From Zygnema cylindricum (Eukaryota; Streptophyta; Zygnematophyceae; Zygnematales; Zygnemataceae): DNA of 64,000 nucleotides. The stretch is taken from positions 62,001-126,000 of the forward strand of contig JBBHKE010002026.1 in NCBI GenBank assembly GCA_037447655.1, written 5' to 3'. The notes beneath the pieces are model-generated. The model did not search any database. It was given only the letters and a program-made list of their open reading frames with translations, and was not told where the DNA came from. Shown one piece after another: positions 21,330 through 31,941 of the stretch (within the stretch, counting starts at the first letter, position 1; every line of letters starts with the position of its first letter). The translations under genes were made by a program, and so were the position numbers.

Positions 21330-22500
21330 AAAGTTGACATCACGGCCAAGGACGACTCAACATTTCGCTAGAGAGCCAGATTTGATATGCTTTTGATTCG
21401 GTGGCAAAACCGACCAAAACGCCCGATTTGGCTCGGCTGTCCCATTTGCTAGTTGGAGTAAGATTTTTCACCCAAACGGTATAACCGAGTATACGGAGAT
21501 GTGAGACGGTGGATTTGACGCCTGCCCATGCTTCAAAAGGGTTTATTCCGAGAAAGGCGAAGGTTGGGGAAACGTTACGTAAGTCTTTTTGGAAGGGTTT
21601 TTTTCGGGAAGCGCAATGGTTGGGGAAAGGTTGCGTAAGTAATTGGCAGTGGTGACAGAATCTACCCAAAAACTTGTATGTAGAGCAAAAAAATAAACTT
21701 AAAAATTGTCGGCATGGTAGAAAAATGTAACATGGATCTTGCCATGTTCACAAGTTTACGATTTTACCTTTCGAAAACTCTATTTTCTTGTGGCGTATGT
21801 GCGACTGCCGATTGATTAATAATTCCATAAGTACTTAGAAATTACGAGAATTCGGTGGAGACGTACTCTTCCCTATTGTCGGTTCAAAGACATCTGATAC
21901 GGCAGTCAAAAGACAAAAGACTTATATTCTTGAAACTTTTGGAATGTATCTGATTTACGGCGAAGAAGGAAAATATGACTAAAACGTGTGGCGTCATCAA
22001 TGAAAGTTACAAAAGATAGGGCGCTAGTGTGGTTGGGTACAAACATCGGACCACAAAGATCGAAGTGGACCAATTTGAGGGGGTCGTCACATTTTGAAGT
22101 GGAAGATGGAAAGGACGAACGCCTTAAATTTCCTTGGACGCATACAGAATAAAATGGTAGATTTTTGGGTGAAATGGATCGAGGCCGTTGACTAGGCCCT
22201 TCCTTAATGCTTGCAAACTAGAGGCGGAAAGATAGCCATATCGGATATTCCATCGTGGGAATGAATGAAGCGATAGTGGTATAGCATAGTTGGTCGATCC
22301 AACTGATTGAAAATAAGACAGGTTATAGATAGATCCGAATTTGATGCTAAGCCCTACTTGAGCTTGAATTGACGAAAAGAACGCACCCCATTTGAGTTTG
22401 AGTAGACCAAAAGAGCGCAACAATAGTTGTGGAAAAGATAGCACTGGCGCCTTGATTAAGGGCGGCGCCAACGGAGAAAAGATTGTCGCCCTACGGAGAA
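21330..22500 (-). pseudogene. Copia integrase, third lineage, heavily decayed
   Basis: The C-terminal block at 21669-21340 has the copia motif VKSTVSHLRILGYTVWVKNL...SKSGVLVGFATESKAYQIW (one residue differs in places). The core between about 21700 and 22130 is readable only with frame changes (LVHFDLCGPM for the first Asp). An N-terminal relic near 22250-22150 reads SLQALRKGLVNGLDPFHPK. Not functional. It lies in correct order between RT and protease on the minus strand. Confidence 0.7.
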
Positions 22501-22556
22501 AAGATTCTTTTTCAGTCTAGGAACAAATAGGACATGATAAAGGGTTATTGGTGATG

Positions 22557-22850
22557 TCACATTTGAACGACCAATAGTGGAGATCTGGCCAATATCGTGG
22601 CCCTCAAGGCGGCATTGCTACCTAATAATATCGTCATGGGAGAATAAAGTGGCAATATAGATGTAAACCAATCGGAGTGTGAAGATGGATGATGAGACGC
22701 TCCACAGTCAACGATCCAATGGTCGTTTGGTATAAGTGGGCCAGTCACCTTGGATATGACAATGGCGAATCCATAATCAGGCTGGGTTGGGTGATATGGA
22801 ACATGCGGCAATTGTCTAGCGACAGTTAGAGTGGAACCATAAGGAAACAC
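22557..22850 (-). pseudogene. Copia protease, third lineage
   Basis: Contains WIVDCGASHHPSSHSDWF, the aspartic protease active-site region (D-C-G-A instead of D-S-G-A), followed by a flap-like stretch. The family cuts the Gag-Pol polyprotein. The frame is short and ends before the conserved C-terminal ILGR/V-L region can be recognised. Confidence 0.75.
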
Positions 22851-22955
22851 ATTGTACGGTTGGACGATGGGCGACGGTTGAGTGTATTCGCGAAGAGAAG
22901 CATATTCGTATCTAGGTGAATGGGGATAGGCAAAAGGATTTATCGGCGCGAAATA

Positions 22956-23526
22956 TTAAAAGACGATCGGTTGAATTACTTTGGCGATAGAGGCGTGACC
23001 ATGATAATTGTCGCGGCCACCTTGGCGGCCACGCCCACCTGTACGACCAACACCTCTTTGACAATCTTGTTTACTTTTGAGTGCAAGGCAATTGTTAACA
23101 TGGTCAAGTCCGAGACAACAGCAATAAGAGGAGATCTTAGATGGTTGAATGGACGGATGATAGGTCGCCAAGGTGACACCAGTAGACACATTTTGTTTGG
23201 TCTCTTCATTTAAAAGATTAGTGGTGAGAGACGGAATAGTGATAACGACAAAAGAGTTGTCGATAGACGAAGTAAAGGTGGAGTGGGAAGGTGGTAGTCC
23301 TCCAAAGATCGCTGTAATAATATCTTCATCAGATACTGTAGAGCTGACGCCGTAATAATCTTTCATCAGATACTGTCGAGTTGATGGTTCGCAAGCGATA
23401 GGGAATAGATTTGATATTTTGAATGTATTGTTGGATACTCTCAAAGTAAAGTTTTTGAGAAGAGAGAAATTGCAGGCGTAATAGACCAGGATTGGATAGG
23501 TTATTGTACACACTAGTAATTTTCAA
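22956..23526 (-). pseudogene. Copia gag, third lineage
   Basis: The frame 23513-22956 (185 codons) reads YGVSSTVSDEDIITAIFGGL, PPSHSTFTSSIDN and a glycine/arginine-rich tail (GRTGGRGRQGGRDNYHGH), typical of the C-terminal half of a copia gag of the UBN2 type. The N-terminus continues in another frame near 23526-23400 (SVYNNLSNPGLLRLQFLSSQKLY), suggesting a frameshift. No CCHC knuckle was seen. No 5' LTR was identified upstream. Confidence 0.75.
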
Positions 23527-23539
23527 GTGTAGTGGTCAA

Positions 23540-24565
23540 CAAAATTCAGGCGTCGTGGTCAACAATTTTCAAAATTTTTGAGCAAAACTGTTATTCTAAG
23601 ACAATTGCCAGTACAGAGGAGGATGAGGATGCAAGTGTAGTCATCTCAGAATAAAAACAAACAAGAAGCTTTAAAAAAAACTAGTATGAAAAACTTCAAC
23701 TTCCATAGTTGATAATTCACAAATCAGAGACACAATAGCTTTGCAAATCTACTACAATGTAGATAATAAAAAGAGGAACACACAAAATTACATGTAATTA
23801 GATTTGTGAGATATTCACATATGAAATAACCAAAAGTAACATACATAGTTTTTGATACAAATTGTTCCTAAATCCAAAAATGCCTAAATCCTACTTATAT
23901 GCATTGAAGCTTCACTGCTAATCGTACGGAGGTATACTAGCCGCACAACTATCTACTTGACACACCTAACACTATGCGCATACCCAAATATACCATGTAT
24001 CTCATATTCAACACACACTTCGCTTATTAACTAATTTTGCAAAAGGACAAACGTCTAACATACAAATACATACACCGACATTAGATTCATAATGAACGTA
24101 GGATTATCATGAATCTAGTCCTCACTTAGTCAGCATTTGTCGGCGGCATTTGTCTGCCGTCCATTCGTTTGAATTGGACGCGTAGATGTGCCTCCATACG
24201 TCTTTGTGGTCCTCATGTATATCAGTACTCCCTCATGTATATCAGTACTCCCACAACGAATATTCCAGAGCGTATGCCCCAAGTGTCGACGCCTGTCCAA
24301 GGAGTGAATGTTAATGTGAACTCCCATCGTCCCTCTCACACTAATCTTGGTTCATATTGAACTAGACTTACCCAAAATAATTTAAGTCTTGAAACTCTCT
24401 CTCTCTCACACGAGGCATAGAGATGACAAAACCTTTAAAAACAACACTCCCCAAACGCTTTAGACTGTGCTAGCCACTTAAACCACATGCCTCTTTGCAA
24501 AACTGTAATTGAAACTCTCTCCCTCACACCCGAGGCAAAGTGATGCCAAAATCTTAAAAACAACA
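23540..24565 (-). repeat. Probable 3' LTR of copia element G, left end uncertain
   Basis: The right end ...aacaaca at 24565 abuts the reversed polypurine tract ctcccctaacgctttaga. The LTR start (reversed) tgttgtttttaag...gcctcgggtgtgagggagagag matches the solo LTR start at 45806. The hairpin word cgtacggaggtatactagccg at about 23923 is the reverse of tacggctggtatgcctccgta at 56790. Left boundary not fixed. Confidence 0.6.
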
Positions 24566-24615
24566 CTCCCCTAACGCTTTAGACTCTGCTAGCCACTTAA
24601 ACCACATGCCTCTTT
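24390..24615. repeat. ~120-bp tandem duplication across LTR/internal boundary
   Basis: Aactctctc..ctcacac..gaggca...acaacactcccc.aacgctttagact.tgctagccacttaaaccacatgcctctttt occurs at about 24390-24495 and 24512-24615. It duplicates the end of RNase H, polypurine tract and LTR start. Confidence 0.8.
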
Positions 24616-25260
24616 TAAAAACTGTAATTTAGGTGCATGTAGGGGTTTAGTCATCATGGCACCAACTAACTGCTCATCTGGTAAATATTTAAGTTTCAAT
24701 ACTCTTGGCATAACCTTCTCTCTCCCAAAATGCAGCTTAATATCAATGTGTTTACCGTTAAACTGATGGCAAGGTAAACTTCAATGGCAATAGCAGCCTG
24801 ATTATTACACCACACTATTTGAGGTCCAAACTGTATAAACAAAAGCTCTTGCAAGAGAGACTTTACCCAAAGTAACTCCTTGACAGGTGAGTTGGTCGCC
24901 ATGTACTCAACTTCCATAGTAGACTGAGAAGTCACCTTCGAATGTGAATGTTTGTTGCTTCAGCAACATGTCCCACTTCCAATCTTCATAATATATTTGG
25001 AGGTCGAGCGGCGGCTTGGCATATCTCCATAGCTGGCATCGCTTTAAATCTGAAATTTGACTTCTTCTACACCGAAAGAGAGTCAGAGGTTTCGAGTTCC
25101 TACAAGTTACTGAAGAACTCACTTTGCTGCCTCTCAGTCTAACTTCCTAGGATTTTGCAGACTTCAGCTTAAAGCTCACTTGCTGTAGTATCAGGTCAGG
25201 TACAATTCATGAAGTATATAAGACTCCCGCCAATGTGCTTGTAAATAATAGAGGACATAA
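24616..25260 (-). pseudogene. Copia G RNase H, broken
   Basis: The C-terminus near 24720-24610 reads LKYLPDEQLVGAMMTKPLHAPKLQF...ACGLSG, then stop. The centre (24935-24696) has STMEVEYMATNSPVKELLWVKSLLQELL...QIVWCNNQAAIA, the conserved RNase H core with its E and D residues. The N-terminal part is disrupted by frameshifts. RNase H degrades the RNA template during reverse transcription. Same lineage as the fragment at 18254-19150. Confidence 0.85.
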
Positions 25261-25273
25261 AATATGCCTCTCC

Positions 25274-26423
25274 TTACTCTAAAGAGTCATCAATCACAAC
25301 AATACCATCTGATTTCTTCCCCTCTATTTTATGGGAGAAATTTATAGAAGTAACACTCCCCTTTGCATCAAACATCCCAAACATCTCAAGCATGTTCTCT
25401 ATGGCTTCCATCTGTGTCAAATAAGTCAATCGTTGTTTTCTATCCCTCTCTCCTTGAATTCCCAAAATGTATTTAGCCTCCCATATATCATTTATTTCGA
25501 ACCAAGAATTCATAGCTCTTTTTATTTTGTTAATTTCATTAATGGATTTGCTCAGCAGCAGCAAATCATCCACATAAACAAAAATATATATAACTCCATC
25601 TTCTACGTCCATTACATATTGAATGATCTGACCTGATTTTAGTAAATCCCAAGTTGCATCCCATAAATCCTTTATTTCAAACCGAGAATTCATAGCTCTT
25701 TTTATTTTGTTAATTTCATTAATAGATTTGTTTAGCAGCAGTAAATCATCCACATAAACAGCAATATATATAACTATATATTCTCCTTCCATTGCATAAA
25801 TTAAATGATCTGAACTGATTTTAGTAAATCCCAAGTTTGTCAAAATTTCATCCAGTTTTAGGTTCCACAATCGTGGAGCGTGCTTCAAACCACAAGCGTT
25901 TCAGACCATAAGTGCTTCTGACCATAAAAAACAGACCATAAAGGGACTTCGTCAATTTATAGACCAGATTTTCTTTCCCTTTTTTTGCATACCCCTTTGG
26001 ATGCTTCATACATTTAACTTCCCCTAAATCCCCATGCAAGAACGTTGTTTTCACATCTATTTGATGCAATCCCGTGTCCTCTATTGTTGCTAAAGATAAA
26101 AGAATCCTAACAGTAGAAAAGTGAACTACGGACGAGAAAGTCTCCTCATAATATATACCCTCATTCTAGCTGTAGCCCTTAGCAACAAGTCTAGCTTTAT
26201 ATCTTTCAATGATATTATCAGGATTTAGTTATAACTTGAAGACGTGCTTACAACCGATCGTTTTTTGATATGGTGGAAGTTCCAAAAGCTCCCACATTTG
26301 AGCCTCCATAAATGACTTTATCTCGACATTTGCAACAACAATCCACTGATTATTTTCTAGATCAGAAAAAGCTTCCTGAATGGTAAAAGGCTCCTCTTTG
26401 CTTGCAAAATAACCTTGGTACAC
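25274..26423 (-). pseudogene. Copia G reverse transcriptase with duplicated YVDD segment
   Basis: The N-terminal palm is at 26423-26229 (NNQWIVVANVEIKSFMEAQM, KTIGCKHVFKL), then DVKTTFLHGDLGEV near 26060. The frame 25888-25274 starts KHAPRLWNLKLDEILTNLGF, has IYIAVYVDDLLLLNKSINEI, and about 60 residues later repeats IYIFVYVDDLLLLSKSINEI in the same frame, before YILGIQGERDRKQRLTYLTQ. The duplicated unit spans roughly 25470-25625 and 25650-25800. Copia RT normally has one YVDD, so this copy is probably non-functional or needs one copy skipped. Frameshifts separate the parts. Confidence 0.88.
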
Positions 26424-26504
26424 TCGATCACCTCTTAGCCATCTGCTTTGTCTACTCCCCTTTGGAAAATCTGAAGCGAGAAATATTTGTCCCCGGCGTT
26501 TATT

Positions 26505-26560
26505 GGTGTAGGGGGAGGAGGAGGAGGAGGCGGAGGAGGAGGTTGAGGAGGTTGAGTGGC
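26505..26560 (+). repeat. GGA-rich microsatellite
   Basis: Gggggaggaggaggaggaggcggaggagg-type run inside the linker between integrase and RT of element G. Confidence 0.8.
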
Positions 26561-26674
26561 ATCTGCAGCAGCAAGGGGATCTAGGTGCCCAAAAACATGT
26601 TGCTGTCTAGAGGTAGAAGAGGAAGTGGAAGCTCTCGATTGCTTAAAAGAAACGTGCTCATTGATGATATATTC

Positions 26675-27652
26675 CTACAGTTTTTCTTTCTTTTCTGCCT
26701 CATTCGAGCTAAAAACATCGACATATTTACTTTCTTCTTTGATCTGAATATTCCTAGCAATATGAATGGTAGTTTTTTGCGGATAACAAATGGTAGTTTT
26801 ATGAGGATAAAACTCTCCATACCCTACAAATTCATCATCATAGCCCAAAATTATGCCAGGTACAGATTTGTGATTGAGTTTCCAATTTGGAAGATTATCA
26901 ACATAAAGCATTTGCTTCCAAAGAGTCTAAAGTGACTGAAATTTAGCTTCTTTCTTGTCCTTATTTCATAGGTAGTTTCATCCTTCATAGATCTGGTTTC
27001 TATTGTGTTTCTAATGTAGGAACCACACTGAAAAGCTTCCCCTCAAAATTTTGGATCTACACCTTTATCCATCATCACTGATTTAGCACACTCACTCAAG
27101 GTTCTATTAAGTTTTTTAGCAACATCATTTAATTTCGGAGTGTATGGAACCCTAAACTCATGAGAAATTTTATTATCAGCAAAGGCATTTGATGCATACT
27201 CTCCACTGTGTTGTCAGGTCGTAAAGCAAGGGTCGATTTCCCGTAAAGTTTCTCCGAGTAGATGCGCTTATGCTTGAAATGTGTAAATGCCTCGCTCTTC
27301 TCCTTCATGAAATACACTTTGCTGAAGTGTGAGAAGTCTTCCGTCAATGTAACAAGGTATTTGCTGCCCTGAAAGAAGGAACTTTGGCTCGTCCCCATAT
27401 ATGCGAGAGGATAAGGCCGGGAAGGTTGTTTACTCGGTGATCTGAAATCTATGATAAGGGAAGCTTATGAAGCTTTTCGAGAGCACAACCATCACAAACA
27501 TGGGACTCTTTTTGACAAAGCTGGACACGTTCTATTATAATAGTTTTAACCATCTTTTCAAGCCTCTCATTATGCACATGCCTAAGCCTATTATGCACAT
27601 GCATAAGCATTTTATGCCATAAAACATTTTTAGAAAAGGCACTAAAGTACAC
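26675..27652 (-). pseudogene. Copia G integrase, broken
   Basis: The N-terminal zinc region is at 27652-27449 (VLWHKMLMHVHNRLRHVHNE...CDGCALEKLHKLP, H-H-C-C). The core at 27398-27129 has TLTEDFSHFSKVYFMKEKSE and ALRPDNTVE, where the usual SDNGGEY is lost (RPDNTVE). The C-terminal block at 26911-26675 has NHKSVPGIILGYDDEFVGY. Order and spacing are normal for copia integrase. Several frameshifts and altered catalytic surroundings indicate an inactive copy. Confidence 0.82.
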
Positions 27653-27737
27653 AATTCAACTTTATTAACCACGACCATCTGATACAACATGTTTAGGCCT
27701 CTAGTTCCCACTAAGGCTACTCTCCCAATATTGCTCA

Positions 27738-28060
27738 CTATTTTCTTCTCTTTGCTTTGCAACACGCAACTCCTTTACTTTCTACCACCGAAGTAGATAA
27801 CATATTTTTCTTAAATTTCGGCACATATGAAATATGGTGCAAAGTTCTTTTTACAGTTTTGCCATCTATCTCACAATTCAGATCTATGCTACCGTTAGCA
27901 TTTGCTTCCACCATGGCACCACAAGCATAAAAGATATGACGAGAAGGGATAGGTGTCATATCTTTAAAATATGATTTGTTCTAGCACACGTGTGAGGAAC
28001 TCTCGGAATCCATAATCCACCCGAGATCTTTTTCCCCTCAATCATCTTGGCAAGAAAAAA
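27738..28060 (-). pseudogene. Copia G protease, broken
   Basis: The active-site region reads WIMDSESSSHVC (near 28015-27980), where D-S-G is expected, then an in-frame TAG. The frame 27959-27738 has CEIDGKTVKRTLHHISYVPKFKKNMLS, the standard C-terminal copia protease block. Loss of the active-site Gly and the stop make it inactive. Confidence 0.8.
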
Positions 28061-28723
28061 ACACTTCGTGTCATCAGTTTTAGGGAAATTGACAACGTAT
28101 GTTTTCTCCCTTTCAATTTCCTTCACCGCTTCCTCTTCTTCCGTTGAAAGAGCAACACTTTTGATCAAAGGCCCGGTGAAGTGGAGCTCTTTTCACTTTC
28201 CATCTATTGCACTAATAACATGTTTCACACGCTTTTATATACATTGGACAAGGTCTGTATAAATGACCATTATCATAGCAATAGATATACCTATTATTAT
28301 AGTAATTGACACACCTCCTTTCAGACTGTTGAAAAGACTGATTTCCTTGAAATCGGGTATCTCTCTAAAATTGAGCATTGTAAGCTACAACAAGATTTCC
28401 AAAATTAAATTCTAGCTATTTTGCTTCTTCTTCAAGCACATACTCTATAGTTGTAGCAGATTCTAATCTTTCTTATCTATTTTTTTAGTTCATCATAGGC
28501 TCATTTATACTTAGTAGGAAGACCCCTCACTAGCACCATTGCTTGGTAATACTCAAGAAAAAAACCACCTGAGCATGCATTTTCTACTACTATAAGTCTA
28601 AATTTATTGCAATATTCTGCCATGCTTCCGCTTATATACTTCCGCTTATATACTTATATTCCCAGATCTGCCTAGCAGGTAAAATCTCATGCTGTGCATT
28701 TGCTCTAAAATATGTTTTTTTCA
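28061..28723 (-). pseudogene. Copia G gag remnant
   Basis: Heavily decayed. Readable pieces include a post-knuckle linker (STEEEEAVKEIEREKTYVV) and QIWEYKYISGSI near 28680-28640. The usual MEAEYC-like gag block can be sensed at 28420-28620 only with frame changes. Truncated at 28723 by the LTR array. The N-terminal gag, primer site and 5' LTR are absent. Confidence 0.55.
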
Positions 28724-30016
28724 TGTCGTGCATGTGACAAAAGAAATGATAAACATGCAACACAACCAGCTGAAAGATAAATGATAATGAAATAAGAGAG
28801 AAAGTCATGAACATCTCAGAGAACAAGTGAAAATGAATATGTACAAGCAGCAAGCAACAAATAAACATACCATAAGAAAAATAAAGGTAAGGAATGATAA
28901 CGGAATATTAAGCCAACGAATAGCCATTAGGCTCCTTGTTCAGTTTATATTCCTTACAGGAGTTCAATAAATAAAGATCTAACCTAAATATCACAACACA
29001 TAAACTGAAAATGTAGAAAACCATGGGCAAATCTGAGATAACCAGATTTAGCCACAAGCAAAACAAATATAGAAAGTCAACCCTAATCCACTATCACCCA
29101 GCAACCACACAAGCAAACCCAAAACGGTCCAATCACAATCTAGGGTTCACTAAGAGCTTGAGATAGAAAGCTGAGCAGCAACCCACTTGATATGAAGAGA
29201 GAAGAAGTGAAGGGAAACCGGTTAGGCCTCGGCGTGAGCCGCGTAGATTAAATTGCAAGGCAAATTACAAAGAAAGGTGAGAGCGAGCTAGGCAGCAGAA
29301 TGCTTAATGACCAAAAAAATAGTAACTAAACCTATTTTGACAATTTCACAAGAAAATAATAAAAGTTTAGGTTAAATCTTCCAAAAAGAGATTCCTGTGC
29401 TTTTGAAATTGTGAGCACAAAATTCACCTAAAATTTGCTAAGTTCAAAGTTTACAGCTGAGCGTCAACCTTACCATGAATACATGCGTTCTATGTAGTTG
29501 TTTGCTTTTAGTTTGGATCCTGGCCAATAGGCGACCAGAATCTTATGCCTTGAGTTACAAAATCTACAACCTAAGAATAAAAACCCTTCCTACGTTATGT
29601 GTGAATGCGTGAGACCTCCAAGGGTCCACCACTTAAAATTAGCCAATTGCGTCGCCGTGTGCAGACTGAATCTTCCTCTGTCTCCTTTATGGCCGTGGAT
29701 TCACATTCGTGTCAAAAGTGGTACATGTAAATTATGTCGTTTGACATTTCGCGTCACTAGTTGTACAAACGAAAACTCAAACTGGTTCGTTGAAATTTCG
29801 GTTGGCAAATTAAGTCCGTTTGCGAAATTCTGGTGACTGTCGACTTCACGTACGAAATCCAAATCGTCCGGAGGTTTCTCAACGTCTGACCGGAATTTGC
29901 ACGGCCCTGTCAACACCGAAACATACCCACGTTTAAATTAGTGTGGTGTCCTATTCGAAGGACCAATTCCATGTGCTCAAAAATAATTAATTACGCCGAC
30001 ATGATACGGCATGACA
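28724..30016 (-). repeat. LTR copy 1 of the array (A3+B3)
   Basis: Starts tgtcgtgcatgtgac and ends ggcatgaca, giving TGTC...GACA ends. Contains the attaagccaacg...gctccttg block (from ~28905) and a gagacctccaagggtcca block (~29610). The left flank is copia G gag. The left flanking bases are ttca (28720-28723); ttca also follows the array at 40904-40907, which could be a 4-bp target duplication or coincidence because the two flanks belong to different copia elements. Confidence 0.75.
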
Positions 30017-30018
30017 GC

Positions 30019-31329
30019 TGTCTTGCATGTGACAAAAGAAATGATAAACATGCAACACAACCAGCTAAAAGATAAATGATAATGAAATAAGCGAGAAAGT
30101 CATGAACATCTCAGAGAACAAGTGAAAATGAATATGTACAAGCAACAAGCAACAAATAAACATATCATAAGAAAAATAAAGGTAAGGTGGGAGAGGAAGC
30201 TAGGAGGCTCAGTTTATTATTAAGCCAACGGATAGCCACTAGGCTCCTTGGTCAGTATATATTCCTTACAGGAGTTCAATAAATAAAGATTTATCCTAAT
30301 ATCAAAACACATAAACTAAAAATGTAGCAAACTGCGAGCAAATCTGAGATAACCAGATTTAGTCACACACAAAACATATAAGGAAAGCCAACCCTAATCC
30401 AGTATCCCCTAGTAAACCACACAAGCAAACCCAAAACTGTCCAATCGCAATCCAAGGTTCAACAACAACCTGAGAAAGAAGGTTGAGCAGCTATCCACTT
30501 GATAGGACGAGAGAAAAAGTGAAGGGAAACCGGTTAGGCCTCAGCGTGAGCCGCGTAGATTAAATTGCAAGGCAGATTACAAAGAAAGGTGAGTGCGAAC
30601 TAGGCAGCAGAACGTTTAAATGGAAAGAAAAATAGCCACTAAAACTATCCTGACAATTTTACAAGAAAATATTAGAAATTTAGGTTAAATCTTCCAAAGA
30701 GAGAATTCCTGTGCAAATGAAGTTGTGAGCATATATTTCACCTAAAATTTGCTAAGTACAAATTCTACAGCTGAGCGTCAACCTTTACTATGATACATGC
30801 GTTCTATGTAGTTGTTTGCTCCTAGTTTGGATCCTGGCCAATAGGCGACCAGAATCGTATGCCTTGAGTTACAAAATCTAAAACTTAAGAAAAAAACCCT
30901 TCCTACGTTACGTGTGAATGCGTGAGACCTCCAAGGGTCCACGACTTAAAATTAACCAATTGCGTCGCCGTGTGCAGACTGAATCTTCCTCTGCCTCCTT
31001 TATGGCCGTGGATTCACATTCGTGTCAAAAGTGGTACATGTAAATTATGTCGTTTGACATTTCGCGTCACTAGTTGTACAAACGAAAACTCAAACTGGTT
31101 CGTTGAAATTTCGGTTGGCAAATTAAGTCCGTTTGCGAAATTCTGGTGACTGTCGACTTCACGTACGAAATCCAAATCGTCCGGAGGTTTCTCAACGTCT
31201 GACCGGAATTTGCACGGCCCTGTCAACACCGAAACATACCCACGTTTAAATTAGTGTGGTGTCCTATTCGAAGGACCAATTCCATGTGCTCAAAAATAAT
31301 TAATTACGCCGACATGATACGGCATGACA
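30019..31329 (-). repeat. LTR copy 2 of the array (A2+B2)
   Basis: Joined head-to-tail to copy 1 with only gc between, making the palindrome gacagctgtc at 30013-30022. Starts tgtcttgcatgtgac, ends ggcatgaca. The right-hand ~350 bp and the first ~190 bp are almost identical to the neighbouring copies, whereas its middle differs at many positions. Confidence 0.8.
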
Positions 31330-31331
31330 GC

Positions 31332-31526
31332 TGTCTTGCATGTGACAAAAGAAATGATAAACATGCAACACAACCAGCTAAAAGATAAATGATAATGAAA
31401 TAAGCGAGAAAGTCATGAACATCTCAGAGAACAAGTGAAAATGAATATGTACAAGCAACAAGCAACAAATAAACATATCATTAGAAAATTAAAGGTAAGG
31501 TGGGAGAGGAAGCTAGGAGGCTCAGT
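31332..31526 (-). repeat. Partial LTR, B1 segment
   Basis: Again separated from copy 2 by gc in the palindrome gacagctgtc (31326-31335). About 195 bp, nearly identical to 30019-30207, ending ggctcagtttat where copy 2 continues tattaagcc. The continuation of this LTR is found only at 39731, beyond the Ty3-type coding region. Confidence 0.75.
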
Positions 31527-31611
31527 TTATCCCCCCCCCAGCTCTTTAGCCTGCCGAAGAGCTAGCCTGCCGAAGAGCTGGCCAGCTGGCCAATACGACA
31601 GGTAACTCTCT

Positions 31612-31941
31612 GCACCCGTGGCAAAACTAATGACCGTCTGGAACCGCAGTTAACGGAGGAACCAAACACTCTATGCGAAATCCCTGGTTGCTATGGTGGC
31701 TATGGTCGCATAGAAGCATTGATGTTTCTCCGTATGCTTGGTTGCAAAGTGTGCATTTTGTGGCCCCAATGATAGGCATACGCATAGGGTCCATGTCTTG
31801 GGAGAGATCCGGTAAATAACATCGAGCACAGTTCTTCGAATGCTCCCGAAAGGTTCGCGTATCTGCTCCTTGAAGTCCGAGCATGCCATTCATGTCTACT
31901 TCGATAATTCGAAGAATATGAAGGGAAACATCTGTGTCCAA
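31612..31941 (-). pseudogene. Integrase C-terminal tail with PHD-like finger
   Basis: The frame 31941-31627 has KCTLCNQAYGETSMLLCDH, then SHHSNQGFRIECLVPPLTAV and PDGH. In-frame TAG follows and the same frame continues FCHGC (31626-31612). This matches the PHD finger order: CxxC, LLCD, GFHxxCL-PPL-VP-G, and final CxxC. The second Cys pair is disturbed by a small direct duplication (gctatggtggctatggtc near 31690-31707 on the plus strand). The final Trp before CxxC is replaced by H-stop. PHD fingers bind the histone H3 tail; on an integrase it may guide target choice, as the chromodomain does in chromoviruses. Function is inferred. Confidence 0.75.

Noticed and set aside
29701-31229. Identical 71-codon minus-strand ORFs at 29701-29916 and 31014-31229
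   Set aside because: They are identical because they lie in near-identical LTR copies. The diverged copy near 40500-40700 does not keep the frame, so no protein selection is evident.
28724-31526. CRISPR-like array
   Set aside because: Repeats are over 1 kb with LTR-type ends and a two-base spacer; not a CRISPR structure, and the DNA is eukaryotic.
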